Assembly: GCA_009702645.1 (NCBI GenBank)
Contig: WLHO01000022.1
Coordinates: 1-9,049 of the forward strand
Length of the DNA stretch: 9,049 nucleotides
Source: Actinomycetota bacterium
GTDB taxonomy: Bacteria > Actinomycetota > Actinomycetes > Actinomycetales > Microbacteriaceae
Direction: 5' to 3'
Every line of letters begins with the position of its first letter. Position 1 is the first letter of the stretch. Shown here one piece after another: positions 1 to 7,320 of the stretch. The notes beneath the pieces were generated by a model. It was not told the DNA's origin. It worked only from the letters and a program-made list of their open reading frames with translations, and ran no database searches. The translations under genes were made by a program, and so were the position numbers.

Positions 1-267
1 CACGGTGAGTACATCGAAGTCCACGAGCCTCTGGATAAGTTCGAGATGTACAAGATGGTTGATTTCAAGGACTACCGTCCAACGGTTGTTCGCCCTAACA
101 AGAAAGGCAAGATCACAGTTGGCACAAGAATTCGTGCTGCACTATCTCGCTTCTACTTCGAAGACCGTATTGCACCAGTGACCCAGACCGAGCTAAACGA
201 AGCTCAGTCGCATGATCACTCCCCTGCGGTTGCTGCACCGGCTGCTCAGGAGCAGCTAACAAAGTAA
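1..267 (+). CDS. qcrB: Cytochrome bc1 (bcc) complex cytochrome b subunit QcrB, C-terminal fragment
   Basis: The frame is open from base 1 and reads HGEYIEVHEPL, then DFKDYRP and a basic stretch, ending in an Ala/Pro/Gln-rich hydrophilic tail of about 25 residues. This resembles the cytoplasmic C-terminal extension of actinobacterial QcrB, which follows the last transmembrane helix. Only about 88 residues are visible, so no haem ligand or quinol-site residue can be checked. In actinobacteria QcrB oxidises menaquinol in the plasma membrane and passes electrons through the Rieske protein and dihaem cytochrome c to the aa3 oxidase. That oxidase is encoded just to the right on the other strand. 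An ATG at base 46 is internal, not the start. The gene is closed by a strong hairpin 15 bp after the stop. The assignment rests on the tail sequence plus the neighbouring cta genes. Confidence 0.82.
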   Translation, partial: HGEYIEVHEPLDKFEMYKMVDFKDYRPTVVRPNKKGKITVGTRIRAALSRFYFEDRIAPVTQTELNEAQSHDHSPAVAAPAAQEQLTK

Positions 268-282
268 AAACAACTTAACTGT

Positions 283-313
283 AAAACCCCGATCGAAAAC
301 GGTCGGGGTTTTT
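283..313. terminator. Rho-independent terminator, probably bidirectional
   Basis: CCCCGATC (287-294) pairs with GGTCGGGG (301-308) around the six-base loop GAAAAC, with one T-G wobble. Flanking AAAA and TTTT extend the stem. The plus strand runs into five T residues, and the minus strand has four T residues after the same stem. It lies between the convergent qcrB and Rid-family genes, so it probably ends both transcripts. Confidence 0.9.
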
Positions 314-328
314 GCTTTTGTCGAAAAA

Positions 329-715
329 CTATGGCTTGTATGAATCAACTTCGATTTCCACGAGCATTTGTGGGTTTATGAATTTGATTCCGGCAAGCAT
401 CGTCGCTGCCGGCCTGATTTCAGAGAATAATTCACCGTGTGCTTTGCCGACGGCATCCATGTCTTCCGCGTTTGCAAGATACATACGCGTCCGCACTACA
501 TCAGACAACGAGTGCCCGCCTTCAGCTAAGGCTTTCTGGATAATTCCGAAAATGACCTTGGTCTGCGCGTAGGCATCACCTTCGTGCTGCAGTTTGCCAT
601 CAACTGTGGCCGTTGAACCAGAAACGTGAATGTACGGACCAGCGACCACTGCCCTGGAATACCCAATTGATGCTTCCCAGGGTCCTCCTGAGGAGATTTT
701 CTTATCTGCTGCCAT
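329..715 (-). CDS. RidA/YjgF/YER057c/UK114-family protein, non-archetypal (catalytic Arg absent)
   Basis: A 128-residue protein with the full single-domain Rid fold pattern: [18 protein letters not shown] (about 16-33), the central DVVRTRMYL strand (72-80), and the C-terminal [10 protein letters not shown]...LVEIEVD (101-124). Archetypal RidA hydrolyses reactive 2-aminoacrylate and related imines using an Arg in a P-A-R-S context (Arg105 in E. coli). Here that position appears to be Ala104 in P-A-A-T. The protein therefore probably belongs to one of the Rid subfamilies lacking the arginine, and imine deaminase activity should not be assumed. The start is ATG, with AGGA about seven bases upstream. 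The gene begins 29 bp after ctaF on the same strand, so it is probably read as the last gene of the oxidase operon. Family membership is firm; substrate and role are unknown. Confidence 0.88.
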   Translation of the reverse strand: MAADKKISSGGPWEASIGYSRAVVAGPYIHVSGSTATVDGKLQHEGDAYAQTKVIFGIIQKALAEGGHSLSDVVRTRMYLANAEDMDAVGKAHGELFSEIRPAATMLAGIKFINPQMLVEIEVDSYKP

Positions 716-744
716 GTCCGTTTCCTAACAAAGCTTAAAAACGC

Positions 745-1158
745 TTAGTGAGCGTGCAGGCCTCTGCTGTGCTCGAAAACAAAACCAACCACGCCAATGA
801 TTGCCAAAGGCACAACGAAGTAGGTTAGCCACCAACCAACTGCTAGCGACGCGAAAACGAGTGCGCAAGCGATACCAAGATATAGAGGCCACCAACTCCA
901 AGGAGAGAAAAATCCAAGTTCAGATTCGCCGTCTTCGATGTTTGCGTCAAGACGGTCTTCAGGAACTGCTCCTTGGGTTCTGTGTGTTTTCCAAAGGTAG
1001 AACGCCAAGAATGCGCTCATGAAAGTAAGCATGGCCAAGGCGGAAGTTCCGATTGGCTCCCAGCCTCCGTAGGTCAGAAACCACCACAGGTGGTAACCAC
1101 CGGTGACAAGCGCGTAGAAGCCAGTCAACAAGATCCAGAGTAGGTAGTTAGCTTTCAT
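745..1158 (-). CDS. ctaF: Cytochrome c oxidase subunit IV, actinobacterial type
   Basis: A 137-residue, very hydrophobic protein with four likely transmembrane segments (about 5-28, 36-57, 90-105 and 107-128). Between segments two and three is the hydrophilic signature PEDRLDANIEDGESELGFF followed by SPWSWWPL (66-92), typical of the actinobacteria-specific COX subunit IV family. It is a small accessory subunit of the aa3 oxidase in the plasma membrane, without cofactor ligands. The ATG lies three bases after the ctaD stop. The only Shine-Dalgarno-like bases (AAGAAG) sit inside the end of ctaD, so translation is probably coupled to it. Length and layout match the family. Confidence 0.93.
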   Translation of the reverse strand: MKANYLLWILLTGFYALVTGGYHLWWFLTYGGWEPIGTSALAMLTFMSAFLAFYLWKTHRTQGAVPEDRLDANIEDGESELGFFSPWSWWPLYLGIACALVFASLAVGWWLTYFVVPLAIIGVVGFVFEHSRGLHAH

Positions 1159-1161
1159 CTG

Positions 1162-2847
1162 TTACTTCTTTGCTGCAGCTTTAGCTTCTGGCGCTGCGTA
1201 GTCGGGGTGGTGAAGATCAAACGCTGGAGACTCTGAGCGGATACGAGGGATCGAAGTGAAGTTGTGTCGTGGGAACGGTGTTGCTGTTGCCCACTCCAAG
1301 CTTCTTCCGTAGCCCCATGGGTCATCCAAGGTCACCTTCGGAGCGCTTCTGTATGTAATGTAAACGTTCCACAGGAATGGAATGATCGATAGCGCCAGCA
1401 GGATAGAACCGAGGCTAGAGACCATGTTCATCCAAGTGAAACCATCTTCTGGCAAGTACGTTGCGTAGCGACGTGGCATTCCGATAACACCCAACCAGTG
1501 CTGGATCAAGAAGGTGATGTGGAATCCAAAGAAGGTTAGCCAGAACTGGATGTAGCCCAGGCGCTCGTTGAGCATCTTTCCAGTCATCTTGGGCCACCAG
1601 AAGAAGAAGCCTGCAAACATCGCAAACACAACAGTTCCAAACACTACGTAGTGGAAGTGAGCTACAACAAAGTAGCTATCGGATAGGTGGTAGTCCAGAG
1701 CAGGAGACGCCAAGATAACTCCGGTTAATCCACCGAAGATGAAGGTGGTCAAAAAGCCTAGGCTCCATAGCATCGGGTTCTCAAAGGTAATTGACCCTCG
1801 CCACATCGTTCCAATCCAGTTGAATATCTTCACACCGGTTGGAACCGCAATCAGCATTGTTGTGAAAGCAAAGAATGGCAGTAGCACAGAGCCTGTGACA
1901 TACATGTGGTGGGCCCAAACAGTCATCGACAAAGCAGCAATAGCAATGGTCGCGTAGACCAGGGTCTTGTATCCGAAGATTGGCTTTCTGCTGAAGACCG
2001 GGAAGATCTCGGAGACTATTCCAAAAAATGGTAGAGCAAGAATGTATACCTCTGGGTGACCAAAGAACCAGAACAAATGTTGCCAAAGCATGGCTCCACC
2101 ATTAGCTGGGTCAAAGATATGAGCGTCTAGGCGGCGGTCAGCTCCAAGAGCAAATAACGCTGCCGCAAGTGGAGGGAACGCCATGATCGCCAGGATCGAG
2201 GTCACCAAGATGTTCCAGGTGAAGATCGGCATGCGGAACATGGTCATTCCAGGAGCGCGCATAGTCAGCACGGTTGTGATGAAGTTCACTCCACCAAGAA
2301 TTGTTCCGAATCCACTAAGGGCCAGACCAAACACCCATAAGTCGCCACCTATACCCGGCGAGAACGTTGTATTCGATAGCGGCGCATATGCAAACCACCC
2401 AAACGACGCTGCTCCCTGAGGGGTAAAGAAACCCGAAACTGCAACGAAGGAACCAAAGAAGTAGAACCAGTAAGCAATGGCGTTCAATCTTGGGAACGCA
2501 ACATCAGGTGCACCAATTTGAACCGGCATTAGAACGTTTGCAAAGCCAGCAAAAAGCGGAGTTGCAAACATCAAAAGCATGATGGTGCCGTGCATTGTGA
2601 AAAGCTGGTTGTACTGCTCCTTTGTCTGAACAATATCTAGTCCAGGAGCAGCAAGCTGGGCGCGAATCACTAGCGCCATTACTCCCCCGATCAGGAAGTA
2701 GGCGAATGAAGTCATCAGGTACAGGTAGCCGATCTTCTTGTGATCGGTAGTGGTTAGCCAGTCAACGAGAATCTGACCCTTGGTCTGCTTCTTCTTTTGT
2801 GGGAAGCTTCCACCGCTGGAGGGACGAGTTTCAGTTAGGGTTGCCAT
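1162..2847 (-). CDS. ctaD: aa3-type cytochrome c oxidase subunit I
   Basis: A 561-residue haem-copper oxidase catalytic subunit with about 12 transmembrane helices. It reduces O2 to water and pumps protons. All key ligands are visible: His86 (TMHGTIM) and His399 for haem a, His397 (AHFHY) for haem a3, and His264, His313 and His314 (HPEVY, WAHHMY) for CuB, with Tyr268 placed for the His-Tyr crosslink. Proton-channel residues of A1-type enzymes are present: Asp115 and Asn122 ([11 protein letters not shown]) and Glu266 for the D path, Lys340 (VPTGVKIF) for the K path. The N-terminal [12 protein letters not shown] motif is typical. The ATG lies five bases after the ctaC stop, and its AGAGGA ribosome site overlaps the last codons of ctaC, which suggests tight coupling. 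The charged Ala/Lys-rich C-terminus is normal for actinobacteria. Confidence 0.98.
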   Translation of the reverse strand: MATLTETRPSSGGSFPQKKKQTKGQILVDWLTTTDHKKIGYLYLMTSFAYFLIGGVMALVIRAQLAAPGLDIVQTKEQYNQLFTMHGTIMLLMFATPLFAGFANVLMPVQIGAPDVAFPRLNAIAYWFYFFGSFVAVSGFFTPQGAASFGWFAYAPLSNTTFSPGIGGDLWVFGLALSGFGTILGGVNFITTVLTMRAPGMTMFRMPIFTWNILVTSILAIMAFPPLAAALFALGADRRLDAHIFDPANGGAMLWQHLFWFFGHPEVYILALPFFGIVSEIFPVFSRKPIFGYKTLVYATIAIAALSMTVWAHHMYVTGSVLLPFFAFTTMLIAVPTGVKIFNWIGTMWRGSITFENPMLWSLGFLTTFIFGGLTGVILASPALDYHLSDSYFVVAHFHYVVFGTVVFAMFAGFFFWWPKMTGKMLNERLGYIQFWLTFFGFHITFLIQHWLGVIGMPRRYATYLPEDGFTWMNMVSSLGSILLALSIIPFLWNVYITYRSAPKVTLDDPWGYGRSLEWATATPFPRHNFTSIPRIRSESPAFDLHHPDYAAPEAKAAAKK

Positions 2848-2852
2848 TTTGA

Positions 2853-3701
2853 CTATCCTCTAATCTCTGGGTTGTCGCCGGGAAGGTTCTGGTTTCGGTC
2901 GTAAGAAGTATCAAGCTGACCAGTTTGTCCCTTGGCAGCAAGGGTCGCCAGATAGCTGTCGTATTCAGCTTGAGAAACTACCTTGACTTGGAAAAGCATC
3001 AGGGAATGGTATTCACCACAAAGTTCGGCACACTTACCTGCGTAAGTTCCCTCCTTCTGAGGAGTGAAGTACATGGTGTTGGTCTTGCCTGGGAACATGT
3101 CCTTTTTGTACAAGAAGTCGATTACCCAGAACGAGTGGATAACATCTCTTGCGGAAAGGTCAATCTTCACGCTCTTGTTCACTGGCAGGTAAAGAGTTGG
3201 GAGCGTTTCAGGCACGCCTTCTTGACCGTCAAACTGTGCCTGGATTCCAGATTCGAAAACGTTAGCGTCTACGTAGTTAAAGTCCCAGCTCCATTGCTTT
3301 GCAATGACCTGGATCGTGACATCTGGGTTCTCGGTTGGCTTTTCGATTGCTGCCATGTCCCTGGCGGTGAAGGCAAAAAAGCCAATCACGAGAATCAGCG
3401 GGACAACCGTGAACAAAACCTCAATTGGGTTGTTGTAGCGAAGCTGGGCTGGAATTCCGGTTTCGCCCTTGCGTCTGCGGTAAACAAGAATTGCCCAACC
3501 CATTAATGCCCACGCGATGATTCCGACAAGCCACAAGATGATCCAAGCTGTTGTCCACAATCCAGTAATTCGGTCAGTGTGGTTGGTCACACCCCACTCG
3601 CCTGGCAAAAAGCCTCTGGCAAACTGGTCAGCGCAGCCCGAAAGCAGCAAAACCATGGTTGTGGCTAGCGGGATGCTGGCCCACTTAAAACGATTACTCA
3701 C
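2853..3701 (-). CDS. ctaC: aa3-type cytochrome c oxidase subunit II, lipoprotein form
   Basis: A 282-residue subunit that receives electrons at the binuclear CuA centre. The N-terminus is a lipoprotein signal peptide with lipobox LSGC (Cys23). Transmembrane helices follow at about 49-73 and 94-113, then the aromatic electron-entry motif QWSWDFNY (136-143). The CuA ligands are His189 (VIHSFW), Cys224, Glu226, Cys228, His232 and Met235 ([12 protein letters not shown]). There is no fused cytochrome c domain, as expected where QcrC docks directly. The start is GTG. The nearest Shine-Dalgarno-like run (AAGGG) is about 12 bases away, which is long, but no better start precedes the signal peptide. 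It is the first gene of ctaC-ctaD-ctaF, with a TATA-like -10 candidate about 30 bases upstream. Confidence 0.97.
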   Translation of the reverse strand: MSNRFKWASIPLATTMVLLLSGCADQFARGFLPGEWGVTNHTDRITGLWTTAWIILWLVGIIAWALMGWAILVYRRRKGETGIPAQLRYNNPIEVLFTVVPLILVIGFFAFTARDMAAIEKPTENPDVTIQVIAKQWSWDFNYVDANVFESGIQAQFDGQEGVPETLPTLYLPVNKSVKIDLSARDVIHSFWVIDFLYKKDMFPGKTNTMYFTPQKEGTYAGKCAELCGEYHSLMLFQVKVVSQAEYDSYLATLAAKGQTGQLDTSYDRNQNLPGDNPEIRG

Positions 3702-3729
3702 TGGAAAAACAGACCCTTCGGCTGGGGAA

Positions 3730-3737
3730 AACTTATA
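3730..3737 (-). promoter_or_regulatory. Candidate -10 element upstream of ctaC
   Basis: On the minus strand the bases TATAAGTT contain a TANNNT-type -10 (TAAGTT, 3735-3730) inside an AT-rich patch, about 30 bases before the GTG of ctaC. No convincing -35 hexamer was seen. The 123-bp gap is the longest in the window and lies just before a multi-gene operon, so a promoter is expected here. This exact site is only a candidate. Confidence 0.35.
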
Positions 3738-3774
3738 TCTTTAGTCTAAGCGAGGAAAATCCACCAAGTGCGCC

Positions 3775-3799
3775 AAAACACCGAGAAATACGCGGTTTT
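3775..3799 (-). terminator. Weak hairpin after the A-type carrier gene
   Basis: On the minus strand AAAACCG pairs with CGG and TTTT around a nine-base loop, with a two-base bulge (TG) in the right arm. The final TTTT arm could act as a short U-tract. It begins 25 bp after the erpA-like stop and precedes the ctaC promoter region. The stem has only three GC pairs, so termination would be partial at best. Confidence 0.28.
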
Positions 3800-3824
3800 C
3801 TGTGGGATTCTGTGAAGCTGAGAG

Positions 3825-4166
3825 TTAGTTGAACGAGTCTCCGCAGGCACATGAGCCAGCGGCGTTTGGGTTATCGATTGTGAAACCCTGCTTCTGAATT
3901 GTGTCTTCAAAATCAATCGAAGCGCCTTCAAGATAAGGAACGCTCATCTTGTCGACAACAACCTGGACGCCATCGAAATTGGCAACAGCATCGGTGTCTT
4001 CAAGAACTTCATCAAAAAACAATTGGTAGATCAAGCCAGAGCAACCGCCAGGCTGAACTGAAACACGAAGTCTTAGATCGTCGCGACCTTCGGCAGCCAA
4101 CAAGGTGCGAACTTTGTCCTTGGCGGTGTCTGTGAGGCTAACTTTGTGGCTGAGTGTCTGCTCCAT
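3825..4166 (-). CDS. erpA: A-type iron-sulfur cluster carrier (IscA/ErpA/HesB family)
   Basis: A 113-residue protein with the complete A-type carrier pattern: LRLRVSVQPGGCSG with Cys42, then YLEGASIDF (79-86), then GFTIDNPNAAGSCACGDSF with Cys106 and Cys108. The three cysteines bind a transferable Fe-S cluster, which is handed to apoproteins. In actinobacteria likely clients include the Rieske subunit and isoprenoid enzymes (inference). The start was set at the ATG at 4166 because GAAAGAGAG lies 5-13 bases upstream and the family begins near this point. A longer reading frame to 4241 would overlap the dipeptidase gene and add 25 residues with no family match. It lies 49 bp downstream of the dipeptidase gene on the same strand and upstream of ctaC. 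The symbol is by family; ErpA and IscA cannot be separated from sequence alone. Confidence 0.93.
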   Translation of the reverse strand: MEQTLSHKVSLTDTAKDKVRTLLAAEGRDDLRLRVSVQPGGCSGLIYQLFFDEVLEDTDAVANFDGVQVVVDKMSVPYLEGASIDFEDTIQKQGFTIDNPNAAGSCACGDSFN

Positions 4167-4215
4167 GGTTGCTCTCTTTCGAAAATCTGTTGGTCTAACT
4201 CTAACAAGGGTGAAC

Positions 4216-5625
4216 CTAGCTATTGGTGATCTGATTCCCACCCAGCAAGAAAAGCAACTGGGCCAAAATCGCTGACCGGAATCCTTCCAAATGCAGGCTC
4301 TCGTTTGGTGAGTGAGCCCGCGAATCTGGGTCCTCCACCCCCGTCACGAGCACTTGAGCGCTTGGAAAAACCCGCTCCAACTCAGCGATGAAGGGAATTG
4401 AGCCTCCAATGCCGATATCCACCGATTTCTCCCCGTAAGCAAGTCCTAGGGCCTCTTCGGCTAAGGATTTGCCCCAGCCAGGCTCCCCCAAGCTGAAAGG
4501 CTTACCAAGCTCTACAGCCCCAAAACTGATCTCTGCTCCCAGGCTGTTGTTAGCCAGGATGTGGCTCTTTAGAGCCTCCAGAGCCCGTTCTGGGACGTCT
4601 CCAGGGGCAATTCGAAGGCTTAGCTTGGCTTTCAGGCTAGGCACCAGGGTGTTGGAGGAAAAAGCCACACTTGGATAGTCAAGCCCGATCAGAGTCAAAG
4701 ACGGCTTGGTCCAAAGACGAGGCAGGATTGGACCCTCACCAATGGCCAAAGTGGAGGGCAAAAGCCCGGAATCAGTCCTCAATTGGGTCTCGGAATAGGC
4801 TAAATCGTTGTTTTCTGACGAATTTAGCCCTGAAATGGTGACTGAGCCCTTTTCGTCCCACATCGAGCCCAGAATCTTGACCATAGCCAGCATGGCATCC
4901 GGGACCGCTCCCCCGTACATGCCGCTGTGGACCGCGTGGTCTAGGGTTCTGACCTCAAACTCAAGCGAAACTAGCCCTCGCAAAGTGGTCGTAATCGCAG
5001 GGACAGTAGTGCTCCAGTTGCCAGAATCGGCAACGATGATTACATCGCCTGCAAGCTTGTCCTTGTATGTTTCCAAAAAGCTCGAAAACGAAGGAGACCC
5101 GGCCTCTTCCTCCCCCTCGATGAACACTGCTAAACCTAGGTCGAAATCCGATCCGGCTAACTCAGAAAGTAGCTTCACAGACGCGTAGTGCGCGATTATG
5201 CCGGCTTTATCGTCGGCCGCACCGCGTCCATACATTCGGCCATTTCGTATTTCAGGCTCAAATGGATCGGATTCCCAAAGCGAACTCTCTCCCGGTGGCT
5301 GCACATCGTGGTGCGCGTAAAGCAGGATTGTCGGTTTGGAGTTTTTGGCTTTGCGACTGGCAACAATCGCTGGAGCCCCAACCAAAGAATCTCCGTAGCC
5401 TGCTCTTAGAATCTCGACTTGATCAAAAACTCCGGTGCTTTCAAAAAGCTTCCTTACGGCCTCAGCACTTTTATCCAGATGAGTTGAATCAAAAGCCTCC
5501 CAAGCAATTCCTTGAATTCTGACTAAATCCTGAAGCGTTTCAAGAGACGAAGAAAAGATTGCATCAACTGCTTGGCTAGCCTTGGCAAGTTGATCGGGAG
5601 TGATGGTCGGCGGTTGCAAGCTCAT
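4216..5625 (-). CDS. M20 family metallodipeptidase (PepV/CNDP-like)
   Basis: A 469-residue cytoplasmic di-zinc peptidase with all the catalytic blocks. They are YAHHDVQPPG (103-112; His105 ligand, Asp107), GRGAADDKAG (133-142; bridging Asp at 138 or 139), IEGEEEAGS (169-177; base Glu173 and ligand Glu174), VADSGNW (198-204; Asp200), HSGMYGGAVPD in the lid domain (233-243, His233), IGGSIPF (406-412) and RAHSPNE (436-442; His438 ligand). This pattern and length fit dipeptidases that hydrolyse short peptides from the C-terminal side; the actual substrate is unknown. The ATG at 5625 was chosen over an upstream one at 5808 because the longer form runs 61 odd residues through the divergent DUF3043 gene. 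No Shine-Dalgarno is seen, but a TAAGAT box ends seven bases before the ATG, so the transcript may be leaderless. Confidence 0.93.
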   Translation of the reverse strand: MSLQPPTITPDQLAKASQAVDAIFSSSLETLQDLVRIQGIAWEAFDSTHLDKSAEAVRKLFESTGVFDQVEILRAGYGDSLVGAPAIVASRKAKNSKPTILLYAHHDVQPPGESSLWESDPFEPEIRNGRMYGRGAADDKAGIIAHYASVKLLSELAGSDFDLGLAVFIEGEEEAGSPSFSSFLETYKDKLAGDVIIVADSGNWSTTVPAITTTLRGLVSLEFEVRTLDHAVHSGMYGGAVPDAMLAMVKILGSMWDEKGSVTISGLNSSENNDLAYSETQLRTDSGLLPSTLAIGEGPILPRLWTKPSLTLIGLDYPSVAFSSNTLVPSLKAKLSLRIAPGDVPERALEALKSHILANNSLGAEISFGAVELGKPFSLGEPGWGKSLAEEALGLAYGEKSVDIGIGGSIPFIAELERVFPSAQVLVTGVEDPDSRAHSPNESLHLEGFRSAILAQLLFLLGGNQITNS

Positions 5626-5630
5626 GAGGG

Positions 5631-5638
5631 TAATCTTA
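5631..5638. promoter_or_regulatory. Candidate bidirectional -10 element (TAATCTTA)
   Basis: The eight bases TAATCTTA read as TAATCT on the plus strand and TAAGAT on the minus strand, both matching TANNNT. The plus-strand element is placed to give DUF3043 a leader of about 26 bases that includes its ribosome site. The minus-strand element ends seven bases before the dipeptidase ATG, which fits a leaderless start. The intergenic gap is only 43 bp. No good -35 hexamer was found for either direction. Confidence 0.42.
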
Positions 5639-5668
5639 AGTGCAAACAACCAAAAACAAAGGACTCGC

Positions 5669-6238
5669 ATGCCAGAGCAGGCCCCAAAGTCACAAGAGCC
5701 AAAAAAAGATGGCAAAGGCAAGCCGACACCGGCTCGTAAACAGCAGGAACAGCTTCGCAAGAAGCCGGTTGTAGGCAACCGCTCCCCAGAGGCCAAGAGA
5801 TTAGCCAAGAGAGCGCTTCAAGCTGAGCGAGCTAAAGCTCGTGAAGGTCTTGCGAATGGCGAAGATCGCTACCTAACTAGCCGAGACCGCGGTCCTCAGC
5901 GCAAACTTGCTCGCGACATTGTTGACTCCAGATTTACAGCCGGAGAACTAGTACTGCCTGCTCTTTTCCTAGTGATCATCATTTCCTCCATTCGAACTGA
6001 AGATGCTGTTGTAGATCTATACATTCAGCTCGGAACTTTGATTGCTATGTGGGGACTATTTGTGGCCGTAGGACTTGATGGCTTCATACTTGGAAAGAAA
6101 ACTCAGAAGATAATGGAAGCCAAGTACGGCGACAAAGTCGAAAAAGGTCTTCGCTGGTACGCGGCTATGCGTTCAATTCAGATGCGCGGCATGCGACTTC
6201 CAAAGCCGCAGGTTAAGCGCGGAAACAAGACTTTTTAA
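5669..6238 (+). CDS. DUF3043 family membrane protein
   Basis: A 189-residue protein of the actinobacterial DUF3043 family. The order is a Lys/Pro/Gln-rich basic N-terminus (1-35), the family motif KKPVVGNRSPEAKR (31-44), a charged, probably coiled helix of Ala, Arg and Glu residues (45-60), EDRYLTSRDRGPQRKLARDIVDSR (65-88), two transmembrane helices (about 93-109 and 117-140), and a basic C-terminal tail. The sequence does not show a function, and no characterised role is known to me. The ATG at 5669 was chosen because AAAGGA (5658-5663) sits five bases upstream and the family begins with such a basic segment. The frame stays open further upstream, but that part overlaps the dipeptidase start. 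It is transcribed alone, divergent from the dipeptidase gene. Confidence 0.88.
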   Translation: MPEQAPKSQEPKKDGKGKPTPARKQQEQLRKKPVVGNRSPEAKRLAKRALQAERAKAREGLANGEDRYLTSRDRGPQRKLARDIVDSRFTAGELVLPALFLVIIISSIRTEDAVVDLYIQLGTLIAMWGLFVAVGLDGFILGKKTQKIMEAKYGDKVEKGLRWYAAMRSIQMRGMRLPKPQVKRGNKTF

Positions 6239-6257
6239 AAAAGGAAAGTTTATTTAT

Positions 6258-6286
6258 CGGTGAAACCTAAAAATCTAGTTTCATCG
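6258..6286. terminator. Hairpin between convergent DUF3043 and pyrD genes
   Basis: CGGTGAAAC (6258-6266) pairs with GTTTCATCG (6278-6286) over nine positions including one G-T wobble, around an 11-base loop. It sits in the 54-bp gap between two converging stop codons. No clean T-run follows on the plus strand, and on the minus strand the following bases are merely AT-rich (ATAAATAAA). It is a plausible but imperfect bidirectional terminator. Confidence 0.45.
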
Positions 6287-6292
6287 AACCGG

Positions 6293-7306
6293 TCAAGCTA
6301 ATCCGCGATTAATCTTCCTTGCCCAGAGTGGGCCTTCATAAACGAATCCGGTGTAGCCCTGCACTAGCGATGCGCCAAGCGCAAGCCTTTCAGAAACATC
6401 TTCGGCGCTAAAGACTCCCCCAACAGAAACAATCGCCATTGAGTTCGGCAGATTTGCGCGAAGAAGCTTGATTACTTCAATCGATCTTGATTTAAGGACT
6501 GGTCCTGACAACCCACCGGAACCCATTGCCTCAACTTCCTGGCTTCCGGTTTTCAAGCCCGATCTCGAAACGGTTGTGTTGGTGGCAATCACGCCTGCCA
6601 AAGAAAGCTTGGATGCAAGAGCTGCAACTGCTTTTACGTCCTCATCGGCTAGATCCGGGGCAATCTTTACAAGCACTGGTTTTGCGCCTGCTTCAGCTTG
6701 TACGGCGGTAAGTATCGGCTCGAGCTGATCAATAGCCTGCAGCGATCTAAGTCCAGGGGTATTTGGTGAAGAGACATTTACGGCGATGTAATCGGCTAGT
6801 GGAGCCAACACTCTGGCGCTGTATTGGTAATCCGAGACAGCGTCTTCTAGCTCAGTGATTTTGCTTTTGCCAATGTTGACGCCAATAACAGGAAGCTTGA
6901 GACCGCTAGCACGGAGTTTCTGAAGGCGTTTAGAAATTGCATCTGCACCTTCGTTGTTGAACCCCATCCGATTTATCAGGCTCAGATCCTTCTTTAGTCT
7001 GAATAGTCTCGGTTTTGGATTTCCCTCTTGAGCGAATCTCGTCACTGTTCCAATCTCAACGTGGGAAAAGCCAAGTTGTCCAAGCTGCCTAACTACCTCG
7101 GCGTTTTTGTCGAATCCAGCCGCCATACCAAACGGCCCATCGAATGTAAGTCCTATAGCTTGCACGCTTTTGCTCTTTACGCCAACTTGACTGAGCGAGG
7201 CAAGCCCGGTTGCCCCGAGTATCTTGATTAACACAACGCCTAGGTGATGGGCGGTTTCTGGATTGAATCTAGAAAAGATGAGGTTGAAAAACAGGCGATA
7301 GATCAA
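6293..7306 (-). CDS. pyrD: Dihydroorotate dehydrogenase, quinone-dependent (class 2)
   Basis: A 337-residue FMN enzyme that oxidises dihydroorotate to orotate in pyrimidine synthesis and passes electrons to membrane quinone. The N-terminal helices MIYRLFFNLIFSRFNPETAHHLG (1-23) are the membrane-associated quinone tunnel of class 2 enzymes. Next come AAGFDKNAE (62-70), NRMGFNNEG (112-120), GVNIGKSK (142-149) and NVSSPNTPGLR (177-187), whose Ser180 is the class 2 catalytic base. Then follow LVKIAPDL (212-219), ATNTT (241-245), SGGLSGP (263-269) and VSVGGV (293-298), which bind FMN phosphate. The start is TTG. An in-frame TGA lies four codons upstream, so no longer form exists, and the family N-terminus begins exactly here. 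No clear Shine-Dalgarno is seen. It starts 14 bp after nrdR, so coupled translation is likely. Confidence 0.96.
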   Translation of the reverse strand: MIYRLFFNLIFSRFNPETAHHLGVVLIKILGATGLASLSQVGVKSKSVQAIGLTFDGPFGMAAGFDKNAEVVRQLGQLGFSHVEIGTVTRFAQEGNPKPRLFRLKKDLSLINRMGFNNEGADAISKRLQKLRASGLKLPVIGVNIGKSKITELEDAVSDYQYSARVLAPLADYIAVNVSSPNTPGLRSLQAIDQLEPILTAVQAEAGAKPVLVKIAPDLADEDVKAVAALASKLSLAGVIATNTTVSRSGLKTGSQEVEAMGSGGLSGPVLKSRSIEVIKLLRANLPNSMAIVSVGGVFSAEDVSERLALGASLVQGYTGFVYEGPLWARKINRGLA

Positions 7307-7320
7307 TGTGCTAGATCACG

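Noticed and set aside
2925..3506. A 193-residue open frame on the plus strand
   Set aside because: It lies wholly antisense to ctaC, whose CuA ligands and membrane helices are intact. The translated product has no recognisable domain and there is no ribosome site.
4167..4241. N-terminal extension of the A-type carrier gene by 25 residues
   Set aside because: It overlaps the end of the dipeptidase gene and has no family match, whereas the ATG at 4166 has a good ribosome site.
4808..5188. A 126-residue open frame on the plus strand
   Set aside because: It is antisense to the dipeptidase coding region, which has full catalytic motifs. It is Ser/Pro-rich with no family resemblance.
5626..5808. 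N-terminal extension of the dipeptidase by 61 residues
   Set aside because: It runs back through the start of the divergent DUF3043 gene, is Cys-rich and unlike M20 peptidases, and the ATG at 5625 matches the family start region.
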